Assembly (NCBI RefSeq): GCF_030813595.1 | Contig: NZ_JAUSUH010000004.1 | Location: forward strand, 1 to 64,000 | Reading direction: 5' to 3' | DNA: 64,000 bases | From: Ancylobacter vacuolatus | Lineage (GTDB): Bacteria; Pseudomonadota; Alphaproteobacteria; Rhizobiales; Xanthobacteraceae | Shown here: piece by piece, positions 56,272 through 64,000 of the stretch | Layout: each line of letters starts with the position of its first letter | Numbering within the stretch: position 1 is the first letter of the stretch | Program-made: the position numbers and the translations under genes | Notes under the pieces: model-generated | The model's input: the letters and a program-made list of their open reading frames with translations, nothing else | What the model was told of the DNA's origin: nothing | Database searches by the model: none

Positions 56272-56829
56272 ATGACGACCGACACACCATCCGAGACCCG
56301 TTTCGAGGCCCTCATCACCCTCCGCTACCGCGATTTCGCCGCCTATAATGAATGGGCCAATCGGCGCCTCTACGCCGCCGCCGCCCAGCTGAGCGAGGCC
56401 CAGTACCGCGCCGATGGCGGCGCCTTTTTCGGCTCGGTGCATGGCACGCTGAACCACATTCTGGTCGCCGACCGTTTGTGGCTGCGCCGGATCACCGGCA
56501 GCGGCGAAGAGCCCGCCGGCCTCGACGCCATCCTGTTCGAAACACTGGCGGAATTGACGCCGGCCCGCGCGGCGGAAGATGCGCGCATCGCGGCCTATGT
56601 CGGCGGCCTCGACGCCTCCACGCTGGCCGGTGACCTCACCTATACCAATGTCGCCGGCACCCGCTTCACCCAGACTCTGGCGCCCGTTCTCGACCATGTG
56701 TTCAACCACCAGACCCACCATCGCGGCCAGGTTCATTGTCTTATCAGCGGGTTACTCGGTAAATCCGCGGCGCCCTCGCTCGACCTGATCGCCTTCCAGC
56801 GCGAAAACGGCGCTTCCCGCCAGATCTGA
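56272..56829 (+). CDS. DinB-family metal-binding protein
   Basis: 185 residues, four-helix DinB/YfiT-like fold. The metal-binding histidines are in GTLNHILVADRLW and NHQTHHRGQVH. Family members are thiol-dependent transferases or damage-induced proteins; the substrate is unknown. The ABC-F gene starts 60 bp after its stop in the same direction. Confidence 0.88.
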   Translation: MTTDTPSETRFEALITLRYRDFAAYNEWANRRLYAAAAQLSEAQYRADGGAFFGSVHGTLNHILVADRLWLRRITGSGEEPAGLDAILFETLAELTPARAAEDARIAAYVGGLDASTLAGDLTYTNVAGTRFTQTLAPVLDHVFNHQTHHRGQVHCLISGLLGKSAAPSLDLIAFQRENGASRQI

Positions 56830-56889
56830 AGGGCGGCGGAAACCGCCGTCTCTCTTGCCCGGCGGCGCGTGGCGCGGCACAAGACGGGC

Positions 56890-58761
56890 ATGATCATCCT
56901 CGACGACATTTCGCTCCGCATTGCCGGCCGGCTTCTCATCGACCACGCCTCGGTAGCGCTGCCGGAAGGCGCGCGGATCGGCCTTGTCGGCCGCAACGGC
57001 ACCGGCAAGACCACGCTGTTCCGCGCCATCACCGGCGATCTGGAACTGGAGAGCGGCGACATCCGCATTCCCACGGCGGCCCGCATCGGTCAGGTGGCGC
57101 AGGAGGCCCCTGCAGGCCCCGAGAAGCTGATCGACGTGGTGCTCGCGGCCGACACTGAGCGTGCCAAGCTCTTGGCGGAACGCGAGAATGCCACGGATCC
57201 CGCGCGCATTGCCGAGATCGAGCTGCGCCTTGTCGACATCGACGCCCACGCCGCCCCGGCCCGTGCCGCGCGCATCCTCGCCGGCCTCGGCTTCGACGAT
57301 GAAGCCCAGCAGCGCCCCTGTTCGGAATTCTCCGGCGGCTGGCGCATGCGGGTGGCGCTCGCCGCCCTGCTCTTTGCCGAGCCGGACCTGCTGCTGCTGG
57401 ACGAACCGACCAATTACCTCGACCTCGAAGGCACGCTGTGGCTGCAGGACTTCCTCGCCCGCTATCCCCGCACCGTGCTCATCGTCAGCCATGATCGGGA
57501 ATTGCTCAACGAATCCGTGGGGTTCATCCTGCATCTCGACCAGGGAAAGCTCACACTCTGGCGCGGCGGCTATGATTCCTTCGAACGGCAGCGGTCCGAA
57601 AAGCTGGTGGTCGACCAGAAGGCGCGGGCGAAGCAGGAAGCCAAGCGCAAGCATATGGAAGCCTTTGTCGAGCGCTTCCGCGCCAAGGCGACCAAAGCCA
57701 AGCAGGCTCAGTCCCGGCTAAAAGCGCTGGCCCGCATGGCACCGATCGCCGAGGCCACCAGCGAGCAGGCGGCGGCGATCTCGATCCGCCATCCCGAGCG
57801 CATTCCCTCGCCGCCCATCCTCACCCTCGATGGCGTGTCGGCCGGTTATGAGCCGGGAAAGCCGATCCTGCGCGGGCTGACGCTGCGCATCGACCATGAC
57901 GATCGCATCGCCCTCCTCGGCCCGAACGGAAACGGCAAGTCCACGTTTGCAAAGCTGATTTCCGGCCGGCTGGCGCCGCTGGGCGGAACGATGGTGCGGG
58001 CTGCCGGACTGGAAATCGCCTATCTCGCCCAGCACCAGCTGGACGAACTGGTCGCCGATGAGACGGTCTATGACCATGTGCGCCGGCTGATGCCGGAGGC
58101 GCCGGAGGCCAAGGTGCGCGCGCGCGCGGCGGAAATGGGCTTTTCCGGGCCCACGGCCAATACCACGATCGCGGCGCTGTCCGGCGGCGAGAAGGCGCGG
58201 CTGCTGCTCGGCCTTGCCGCCTTTCACGGGCCGCATCTGCTCATTCTGGACGAACCGACCAACCATCTCGACATCGCCGCCCGGCAGGCATTGACCGAGG
58301 CGATCAACGATTTTCCTGGCGCCGTCATCCTCATCAGTCACGATCGTACCCTGCTAGACGCCTCCGCCGAACGGTTGTGGCTGGTGGCGGAGGGGACGGT
58401 GCGTCCCTATGACGGCGATCTCGACGAGTACCAGAAGCTTGTCGTCGGTCGCAGCGCGTCGTCCTCGCGTAAGGAGGCTTCCGGTACCCGGGCCGACGAG
58501 CGGCGGCAGGCGGCCGACCGGCGCACGGAGACGGCTCCGCTACGCAAGCGGATCAAGGAGCTGGAGGCGGCGATGGTCAAGCTCGAGCGCAGTATCGCCA
58601 CGCTCGATGCCAAGCTCGCCGACGACACGCTCTATACGCGGGCGCCGCTGGAGGCCCAGCGTCTTGCCCGGGAGCGGACGGTAGCGGCCGAAACTCTCGC
58701 CAAGGCGGAAGAAGACTGGCTGCACGCTTCCGCCAGCCTCGATGAGGCGACCACGTCCTAG
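56890..58761 (+). CDS. ABC-F family ATPase (ribosome-associated type)
   Basis: 623 residues with two ABC domains and no membrane part. Walker A motifs are GRNGTGKT and GPNGNGKS; signature motifs are FSGGWRMRV and LSGGEKARL; LDEPTN occurs twice. A charged inter-domain linker (KRKHMEAFVERFRAKATKAKQ) and a C-terminal coiled coil of about 80 residues are visible, giving a Uup/YheS-like layout. It should act on stalled ribosomes or in translation stress. The ATG at 56890 is chosen since the ABC domain starts right there. Confidence 0.9.
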   Translation: MIILDDISLRIAGRLLIDHASVALPEGARIGLVGRNGTGKTTLFRAITGDLELESGDIRIPTAARIGQVAQEAPAGPEKLIDVVLAADTERAKLLAERENATDPARIAEIELRLVDIDAHAAPARAARILAGLGFDDEAQQRPCSEFSGGWRMRVALAALLFAEPDLLLLDEPTNYLDLEGTLWLQDFLARYPRTVLIVSHDRELLNESVGFILHLDQGKLTLWRGGYDSFERQRSEKLVVDQKARAKQEAKRKHMEAFVERFRAKATKAKQAQSRLKALARMAPIAEATSEQAAAISIRHPERIPSPPILTLDGVSAGYEPGKPILRGLTLRIDHDDRIALLGPNGNGKSTFAKLISGRLAPLGGTMVRAAGLEIAYLAQHQLDELVADETVYDHVRRLMPEAPEAKVRARAAEMGFSGPTANTTIAALSGGEKARLLLGLAAFHGPHLLILDEPTNHLDIAARQALTEAINDFPGAVILISHDRTLLDASAERLWLVAEGTVRPYDGDLDEYQKLVVGRSASSSRKEASGTRADERRQAADRRTETAPLRKRIKELEAAMVKLERSIATLDAKLADDTLYTRAPLEAQRLARERTVAAETLAKAEEDWLHASASLDEATTS

Positions 58762-58981
58762 GCGCTGAGCCACCACCATACCGAAATCCCGGCTGGGCGG
58801 TACGGAGTCCCTTGGGGGAGCCGCAAGCCGTTGCGCGGACAAATGTCGAGACCCAGTCCCGGCCTAAAACTCTTCGGCTCCGCGCTTCCCCATTCCCCAA
58901 TCAGCCATTTTCAGCCCGGCAGCACGAAGGCACGCGCCGGTGCCTGAAGGCGCGTCGTTTCGAAGGCCACCCCAAAAGCAA

Positions 58982-59008
58982 AAAGCCCCGGCACAAGGCC
59001 GGGGCTTT
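58982..59008 (-). terminator. Terminator of the porin gene
   Basis: Perfect 11-bp stem (AAAGCCCCGGC / GCCGGGGCTTT) with a 5-nt loop, followed on the minus strand by TTGCTTTTGG. It is 25 bp after the porin stop codon. Confidence 0.8.
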
Positions 59009-59032
59009 CCGTAGAGCCGATCTCAGAAGAGA

Positions 59033-60370
59033 TCAGAACTTGCGCTTGGCCGAGAAGGTCACGCGGTTCTGCGTGGCTTCGGCGGAGTAAGCGAGCGGGG
59101 TGACCGGACCATAGAGGTAGTCCGAGCCCTGGTATTCGGCGCTCAGGTAGTCGTACTGGAGGACGAGGGTCAGGCCCTTGACCGGGATCCAGCCGATGTT
59201 GACGCCGACGTTGTAGCCGGTGAAGTCGGTGGAGGCGATGCCGTCGATGCCATCGTCTTCGCCGAGAAGGTCGTAACCAACCGAGAAGTTGTCGCTCTGG
59301 GTGTAGCTGCCGACCAGGGTGGTGAACACCGAGGGGGTCCAGTAGTGGATCAGAGCGCCGCCGACGTACCAGCCGGAAACCGCATTGCCGAACGCGTCGA
59401 CGACCGGGATGGTGCCGGCGAGGCCGAGATAGCCCGGAGCGCCCGAGGAGTAAGCGCCTTCGACGTACAGGGTGGTGGTCTCAGCGAAGTCGAAGCGCAC
59501 GCCGGCGAGGACGGCCCAGCCGGAGTCATCGTTGCTGTTGAAGAGAGCAACGTCTTCATCCGGACCAACGAGCGGGTTCCAGTCGCCGATCTGGTGCCAG
59601 GCACCCGACAGCTTGAACGCGCCCCACGTGCCTTCATAGGCAATGTTGGCGACGATATCGGGAACCTGCTGACCGCTCAGCTCAGAGAAGTTCGCGAACT
59701 CGTCTTCACGGCCGTAGGAGTCTTCGAGGGCGATGGTCGCCGAGAAGCCGTTGCCGAAGTCAGCGGTGTACTGGATGACGTTCAGCGTGGCGTCCGAATA
59801 GTACGAACCCGGCTGAATGCCCTGCCAGCCGTCGCCGGCCCAGAAGTCGAACGCCGAAGTGGCCATACCGAAGGTGAAGCCAGCGAACTGGATGTAGCCA
59901 TACTTCAGGACAGCCTGGTTACGCGCACCATCGCTGAAGCTGAAGTCACCGGTCGTGATCTGCTGACCGAAGCCGTAATCTTCACCCGCATTGAAGCGGC
60001 CTTCGAAGTACGAACGCAGGGTGCCGTATTCGGTCTGCGTGCGGGCGTCGAGCTGAACGCCAACGCGGGTCAGGAAGTAGCTCTGGCCATCCGGATCATC
60101 GGAGACCGAGGCGTAGCCGAGCGGAGTGGCAACGCTCGCCTTGAAGTCGATGTCGGTGTAGTAGGTGTCGGCCGTCACGTAGCCGCCGACCTTGAGGCAG
60201 GTGTCGGTGCCGGGGATGTAATAGAAGCCCGCGCCGTAGGTGGAGCAGATCTTCACATATTCCGCAGCCTTCGCCTTCACAGGCAGATCGGCCGCCGCAG
60301 CAGTCCCGACCATAGCAAGCCCGGCAACCGAACCGAGCAGCACATTCTTAATGACCGTCTTCAATTTCAT
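59033..60370 (-). CDS. Outer-membrane porin (Omp2a/Omp2b-like)
   Basis: 445 residues. A signal peptide (about 1-27, ending GTAAAADLP) and the following AAEYVKICSTYGAGFYYIPGTD are typical of alphaproteobacterial porins. The chain is beta-barrel-like and ends in Phe (VTFSAKRKF). It forms diffusion channels in the outer membrane. Codon choice is less GC-rich than its neighbours, which fits high expression. About 300 nt of non-coding leader precede it. Confidence 0.92.
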   Translation of the reverse strand: MKLKTVIKNVLLGSVAGLAMVGTAAAADLPVKAKAAEYVKICSTYGAGFYYIPGTDTCLKVGGYVTADTYYTDIDFKASVATPLGYASVSDDPDGQSYFLTRVGVQLDARTQTEYGTLRSYFEGRFNAGEDYGFGQQITTGDFSFSDGARNQAVLKYGYIQFAGFTFGMATSAFDFWAGDGWQGIQPGSYYSDATLNVIQYTADFGNGFSATIALEDSYGREDEFANFSELSGQQVPDIVANIAYEGTWGAFKLSGAWHQIGDWNPLVGPDEDVALFNSNDDSGWAVLAGVRFDFAETTTLYVEGAYSSGAPGYLGLAGTIPVVDAFGNAVSGWYVGGALIHYWTPSVFTTLVGSYTQSDNFSVGYDLLGEDDGIDGIASTDFTGYNVGVNIGWIPVKGLTLVLQYDYLSAEYQGSDYLYGPVTPLAYSAEATQNRVTFSAKRKF

Positions 60371-60670
60371 TCTCCCCCAAATTGGACCAATGTTGGGTTT
60401 TCAATTGTCAGGACCCGCCGCACGGCGCGGCACCCACAGCGATACTGTTCGAAACCACCGGGCGGTGCAAAGCCAAAGTGGTACCAAAGGGCCCCTCTTG
60501 CCCATTCCGCAACGAAGTGTTGCCATCGAGACACAATTTTCACGCCACCCCATTCCTGAGCGGGACCCGTCCCCGCCTCGCGAAAAGCGTTGGTAAATCA
60601 GGGATTAACGGGTGCGTATGAGAGGACGGGCGCGGCAATTGTGGCACGAGGCGCCTTTGCGGGGCCCCAA
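60371..60670. other. Leader of the porin and 3' flank of holC
   Basis: No gene. It must contain the porin promoter and untranslated leader. I find no clear -35/-10 pair and no full TTAA-N7-TTAA box; a single TTAA is near 60604. Confidence 0.35.
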
Positions 60671-61117
60671 TCAGCGCCGCTGCCAGCGCCCCTCGGCGTC
60701 CTGCTGCCAGTAGGTCACCTCGTGCCCGCCGGCACGCGCGTCGCGCCAGGCCTGCCGAACAGGTGCGACGGCGTCGGAATCGTTGCCGTCAAACAGGTGG
60801 ATCACCCGCTGATAGGCGCCGGGATCGAGAATCGCGGCGCCGTCGATCAGGAAGCGGACGACGGCGCCGTTGGGATTTGATTCGTCAGTCGTGAGGAGAA
60901 TCGGCTGGCGCGCAGGCTCGGCCTGGCGGTCGGTGCCATGCGGCAGGAACGAACTCTCGTCATAGGTCCAGAGGAGAGTATCCAGCGCCTCGACCCGCTC
61001 CGGGGAGGTCGTCTGCACCGCGCACCGCCATCCCCGCTCCAGGCATTTCTCCAGGAGCTGGGGCAAGGCGGCGTCGAGCGGCCGGCTTTGCAGGTGATAG
61101 AAGAACACTTCGCTCAT
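60671..61117 (-). CDS. holC: DNA polymerase III chi subunit
   Basis: 148 residues. Begins MSEVFFYHLQSRPLDAALPQLLEKCL, standard for alphaproteobacterial HolC. The end (YWQQDAEGRWQRR) is also family-like. It links the clamp loader to single-stranded binding protein. It is 47 bp after pepA and in the same direction, a common pairing. Confidence 0.92.
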   Translation of the reverse strand: MSEVFFYHLQSRPLDAALPQLLEKCLERGWRCAVQTTSPERVEALDTLLWTYDESSFLPHGTDRQAEPARQPILLTTDESNPNGAVVRFLIDGAAILDPGAYQRVIHLFDGNDSDAVAPVRQAWRDARAGGHEVTYWQQDAEGRWQRR

Positions 61118-61164
61118 GAAACGCGCTCCCTATCCCTGCCCGCGCGGCCGCCGGAAAGCGGGCG

Positions 61165-62673
61165 TCACGATTCGTAGTGACGCGCCACCAGATCGTCGAG
61201 CAGGCGCACGCCCCAGCCCGAACCCCAGCTGCGGTTGAACTCGGTGGCGGGCGAGGACATGGCGGTGCCGGCAATGTCGAGATGCGCCCACGGCACGTCG
61301 CCGACGAAGCGTTGGATGAACTGCGCGGCGGTGATCGAGCCGCCGAAGCGCCCGCCGGTGTTCTTCATGTCAGCGAACTTCGAATCGATGAGCTTGTCGT
61401 AGTCGGCGGAAAGCGGCAGGCGCCACACCTTCTCGCCCGTCGTCAGCCCGGAATCGGTCAGCCGTTCGGCCAGCGAGTCGTTGTTGGAGAACAGGCCCGC
61501 ATGCTCGGTGCCGAGAGCGACGATGATGGCGCCGGTAAGCGTGGCGAGGTCCACCATGAATTGCGGCTTGAAGCGCTCCTTGGCGTACCAGAGCACATCG
61601 CCAAGCACGAGCCGGCCCTCGGCGTCGGTATTGATGATCTCGATGGTCTGGCCGGACATCGAGGTGACGATGTCGCCCGGGCGCTGCGCCTTGCCATCGG
61701 GCATGTTCTCGACGAGGCCGATCAGGCCCACCACATTGGCCTTCGCCTTACGGCTCGCCAGTGCGTGCATTAGGCCGACGACGCAGGCGGCGCCTGCCAT
61801 GTCGCCCTTCATGTCCTCCATGCCGGCGGCCTGCTTGATCGAGATGCCGCCGGTGTCGAACACGACGCCCTTGCCGACAAAGGCCACCGGCGCCTCGCCG
61901 GCCTTGCCGCCGTTCCAGCGCATCACCACGACGCGGCTCTCCTCGCCGGAGCCCTGGCCGACGCCGAGCAGCGCGCCCATGCCGAGCTTCTTCAGGTCCT
62001 TCTCGCCCAGCACCTCGACATCGACGCCGACCTTGGCGAGGTCGCCGGCGCGCTTGGCGAATTCGGTGGGGGTGAGCACATTGGCCGGCTCGTTCACCAG
62101 ATCACGGGCGATCACCACGCCCTCACCGATGCCCTCGCGCTTCTTCCACGCCCGCTTGGCCGCGGCATCGTCCTCTATATAAAGAGTCACCTTCGGCTTC
62201 GCCGTCGCTTCATCCGGGTTCTTTTTCGTCTTGTAGCGGTCGAAGGCATAGGCGCGCAGACGCAGGCCAAGCGCCAGCTCGGCGGCCGCCTCGCCCGGCA
62301 CCTCGCCGCCCGGCAGCGCCAGGACCACGTTCACATCCTTGGCTGAGGCCGGCAGGCGGCCCATGATCGCCCCGCCGAGCTTGAGCCAGTCGAAGGTCTT
62401 AAGGTTGGCCGCCTTGCCGACGCCCATGACGATGAGGCGGGACGCGTCGAGCCCCGTCGGCGCCAGGATCTCGAGCCCCTTGCCGGTTTTTCCGGTGAAG
62501 CGATCCGCCTGCATCGCGCGCGCGACGAGGGATGCGGCCGGCGCCAGAAGCGCGTCGACGGACGGCGCGAAGGCCGGTGCCTCCCCCTCTGCCGGCTCGG
62601 CTGCGAGGAGGACGACGAGCCCTTCAAGAGTGGCCGGCAACTTGGCAAAACTGATCTTTACATGGTCGGGCAT
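61165..62673 (-). CDS. pepA: Cytosol (leucyl) aminopeptidase
   Basis: 502 residues. The M17 family signature [12 protein letters not shown] is in the C-terminal half and is preceded by [15 protein letters not shown], which provides metal and substrate ligands. It removes N-terminal amino acids with two divalent metals. The gene is upstream of holC and divergent from lptF. Confidence 0.95.
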   Translation of the reverse strand: MPDHVKISFAKLPATLEGLVVLLAAEPAEGEAPAFAPSVDALLAPAASLVARAMQADRFTGKTGKGLEILAPTGLDASRLIVMGVGKAANLKTFDWLKLGGAIMGRLPASAKDVNVVLALPGGEVPGEAAAELALGLRLRAYAFDRYKTKKNPDEATAKPKVTLYIEDDAAAKRAWKKREGIGEGVVIARDLVNEPANVLTPTEFAKRAGDLAKVGVDVEVLGEKDLKKLGMGALLGVGQGSGEESRVVVMRWNGGKAGEAPVAFVGKGVVFDTGGISIKQAAGMEDMKGDMAGAACVVGLMHALASRKAKANVVGLIGLVENMPDGKAQRPGDIVTSMSGQTIEIINTDAEGRLVLGDVLWYAKERFKPQFMVDLATLTGAIIVALGTEHAGLFSNNDSLAERLTDSGLTTGEKVWRLPLSADYDKLIDSKFADMKNTGGRFGGSITAAQFIQRFVGDVPWAHLDIAGTAMSSPATEFNRSWGSGWGVRLLDDLVARHYES

Positions 62674-62874
62674 CGGGGCACCTTGATTGGACGCGGCTCT
62701 GTTCGTCTCTCTTTAGCCGAATGCGCGACGGGGGACGAGCCTCAAACGGGCCTCGGGGTCAACGCAGCTCCGCCCGATTTGCGCCGGAACGCTCAGCCAA
62801 TTATGCATCGTGCGCAAGCATGGCCACGCCGGGGCAGCGGGCAGTCACCGACAGGGATCAGGATACGCCGCTCG

Positions 62875-64000
62875 ATGAACCGCCTGGATCGCTATGTGTT
62901 CCGCTCGGCCGCCACGGCCTTTCTCGGAACGCTGCTGGTACTTACCGCTATGATCTGGGTGACGCAGGCCCTGCGCGAGCTCGACATCATGACCTCGCAG
63001 GGCCAGACGATTCTTGCGTTCGTGGTCATCACCGCCCTCGCCTTGCCCGCCCTCATCCTCGGCCTCGCGCCAGCGGCGCTCTTCATGGCGGTGGCGCAGA
63101 CGCTTTTCCGCATGAACAGCGATTCTGAAATCGTGGTGGCGAGCGCGGCCGGAATCTCAACCTGGCGCTTCCTACGCCCACTGGTCATTCTCGCGGTGGT
63201 GGTGGCCGCGTGCTGCGCCGCGCTTTCGATCGAAATCGTGCCGGCGGCCATGCGCCAGTTCCGCTATGAGATTACCAGGGTGCGCGCAGATGTCGTCGCG
63301 TTCATCGCCCAGCCGGGCCGGTTCACCACACTGTCGCAGGGCATGGTGTTCCATGTGCGCGAGCGCAATGCCAACGGCGTGTTGGGCGGCATCTTCATAA
63401 ACGATGCGCGCGACCCCAAGGAAGTGAACACCTATCTTGCCGAGCGCGGCCAAGTGATCGACTCCGCCGAGGGCACGTTCCTGGTTCTCGAAGAGGGCGC
63501 CATCCACCGGCGAACTCCCGGCAAGGCGGACAGCAATGTCGTCGAGTTCCAGCGCTATGCTTTCGATCTGTCGCCCTTCACCAATAGCGGCGAGCCGACC
63601 GTCTATCGTGCGCCCGAGCGGCCCTTCCACGACCTGTGGAGCCCCGACCCGAAGGATCTGGTGGTCAAGATCGAAGGGACGGGACGTTTCACCGAGGAGC
63701 TTCATCGACGCCTGTCGCTACCGCTCTATGTGCTTGCCTTCTTCGCGATCGCCTGTGCGGCGCTGGCGGAGCCGCGCACCACGCGCGAGGGGCGAGGCCT
63801 GGCGCTGGCCGGCACAGCACCCTTCATCATCTTCCTTCAGATCACGAGCTTCGGGCTGATCAACCAGGTCCGCAGCGAACCCGCCCTTATCCCCGTGGTC
63901 TATCTTGTGCCGACCCTGTTCATCATCGGTGCGATGGCCTCGCTGAGCGGGCGTTTCAAGCCGCGCATGCCGGAAGCGATTCGCATAAGGATCGATCGCC
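62875..64000 (+). CDS. lptF: LPS export permease LptF (3' end cut by window)
   Basis: At least 375 residues, still open at the window edge. Begins MNRLDRYVFRSAATAFLGTLLVL with membrane segments near 12-32, 45-75 and 96-118, then a periplasmic beta-jellyroll domain, and a second cluster of membrane segments (LYVLAFFAIACAALAEPR). It is the inner-membrane partner of LptG in moving LPS to the bridge. An lptG gene should follow beyond 64000. It is divergent from pepA, with a 201-bp spacer. Confidence 0.92.
   Translation, partial: MNRLDRYVFRSAATAFLGTLLVLTAMIWVTQALRELDIMTSQGQTILAFVVITALALPALILGLAPAALFMAVAQTLFRMNSDSEIVVASAAGISTWRFLRPLVILAVVVAACCAALSIEIVPAAMRQFRYEITRVRADVVAFIAQPGRFTTLSQGMVFHVRERNANGVLGGIFINDARDPKEVNTYLAERGQVIDSAEGTFLVLEEGAIHRRTPGKADSNVVEFQRYAFDLSPFTNSGEPTVYRAPERPFHDLWSPDPKDLVVKIEGTGRFTEELHRRLSLPLYVLAFFAIACAALAEPRTTREGRGLALAGTAPFIIFLQITSFGLINQVRSEPALIPVVYLVPTLFIIGAMASLSGRFKPRMPEAIRIRIDR

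Overview
The window reads as chromosome of a high-GC alphaproteobacterium of the Hyphomicrobiales. Supporting signs are the block perM-hdaA-ppk-ppx ... rnd ... aspS beside purM-purN, a min operon under a CtrA-type box, an Omp2-like porin, TTAA-N7-TTAA boxes, and an aioXSRBA arsenite-oxidase locus of the rhizobial type. Xanthobacteraceae (Ancylobacter/Starkeya/Xanthobacter-like) is my best guess, from gene content only.

Layout. (1) 0.4-8.4 kb: arsenite sensing and oxidation. aioX-aioS-aioR are followed by two 16-bp palindromes and a near-consensus sigma-54 promoter, then aioB, aioA and moaA (molybdenum cofactor synthesis). (2) 8.6-10.5 kb: minE-minD-minC on the minus strand. (3) 10.65-17.1 kb: a 25-base tRNA 3'-end fragment, including CCA, marks the edge of a probable island. 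Next to it is a compact minus-strand operon: MFS exporter, RhlB-like glycosyltransferase, and a self-sufficient CYP102-type P450/reductase fusion with an extra N-terminal domain. I read this as a possible hydroxy-fatty-acid glycolipid (biosurfactant-like) system, and it is the best candidate for something undescribed. (4) 17.3-18.0 kb: remnants of an FhaC-type transporter and an autotransporter. (5) 18.2-27.3 kb: a GNAT acetyltransferase and an intact two-partner secretion pair. TpsA is about 2220 residues with GLUG repeats and six exact 255-bp repeats. (6) 27.6-38.7 kb: two cold-shock genes, a glycine-zipper protein, malic enzyme, an exported protein of unknown function, a palindromic intergenic repeat, aspS with a compositionally odd internal segment, a DUF992-like protein, rnd and an ATP-grasp enzyme. 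(7) 38.8-48.5 kb: ppx, ppk, hdaA and perM on the minus strand; methyltransferase, benE, purM and purN on the plus strand. (8) 48.5-55.7 kb: transglutaminase-like protein, two divergent orphan small genes, an orphan molybdopterin oxidoreductase whose start codon abuts a terminator-like hairpin, two terC paralogues with structured or palindromic leaders, ndk, and two tiny secreted two-cysteine proteins. (9) 55.7-64.0 kb: a gene-poor stretch with two tandem terminator-like hairpins, a DinB-family protein, an ABC-F ATPase, a porin, holC, pepA and the start of lptF, which is cut by the window end.

How the genes work together. AioX/AioS should sense arsenite and AioR with sigma-54 should switch on aioBA-moaA, so enzyme and cofactor supply rise together. 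No cytochrome c electron acceptor gene lies in this locus. Genes shared with relatives (min, ppx/ppk, hdaA, pur, aspS, rnd) alternate with accessory insertions (aio, P450 operon, two-partner secretion, orphan pair). Start sites were moved inward from the longest open frames wherever a ribosome-binding site or family length argued for it. All homology statements are from reading sequence, not from searches.
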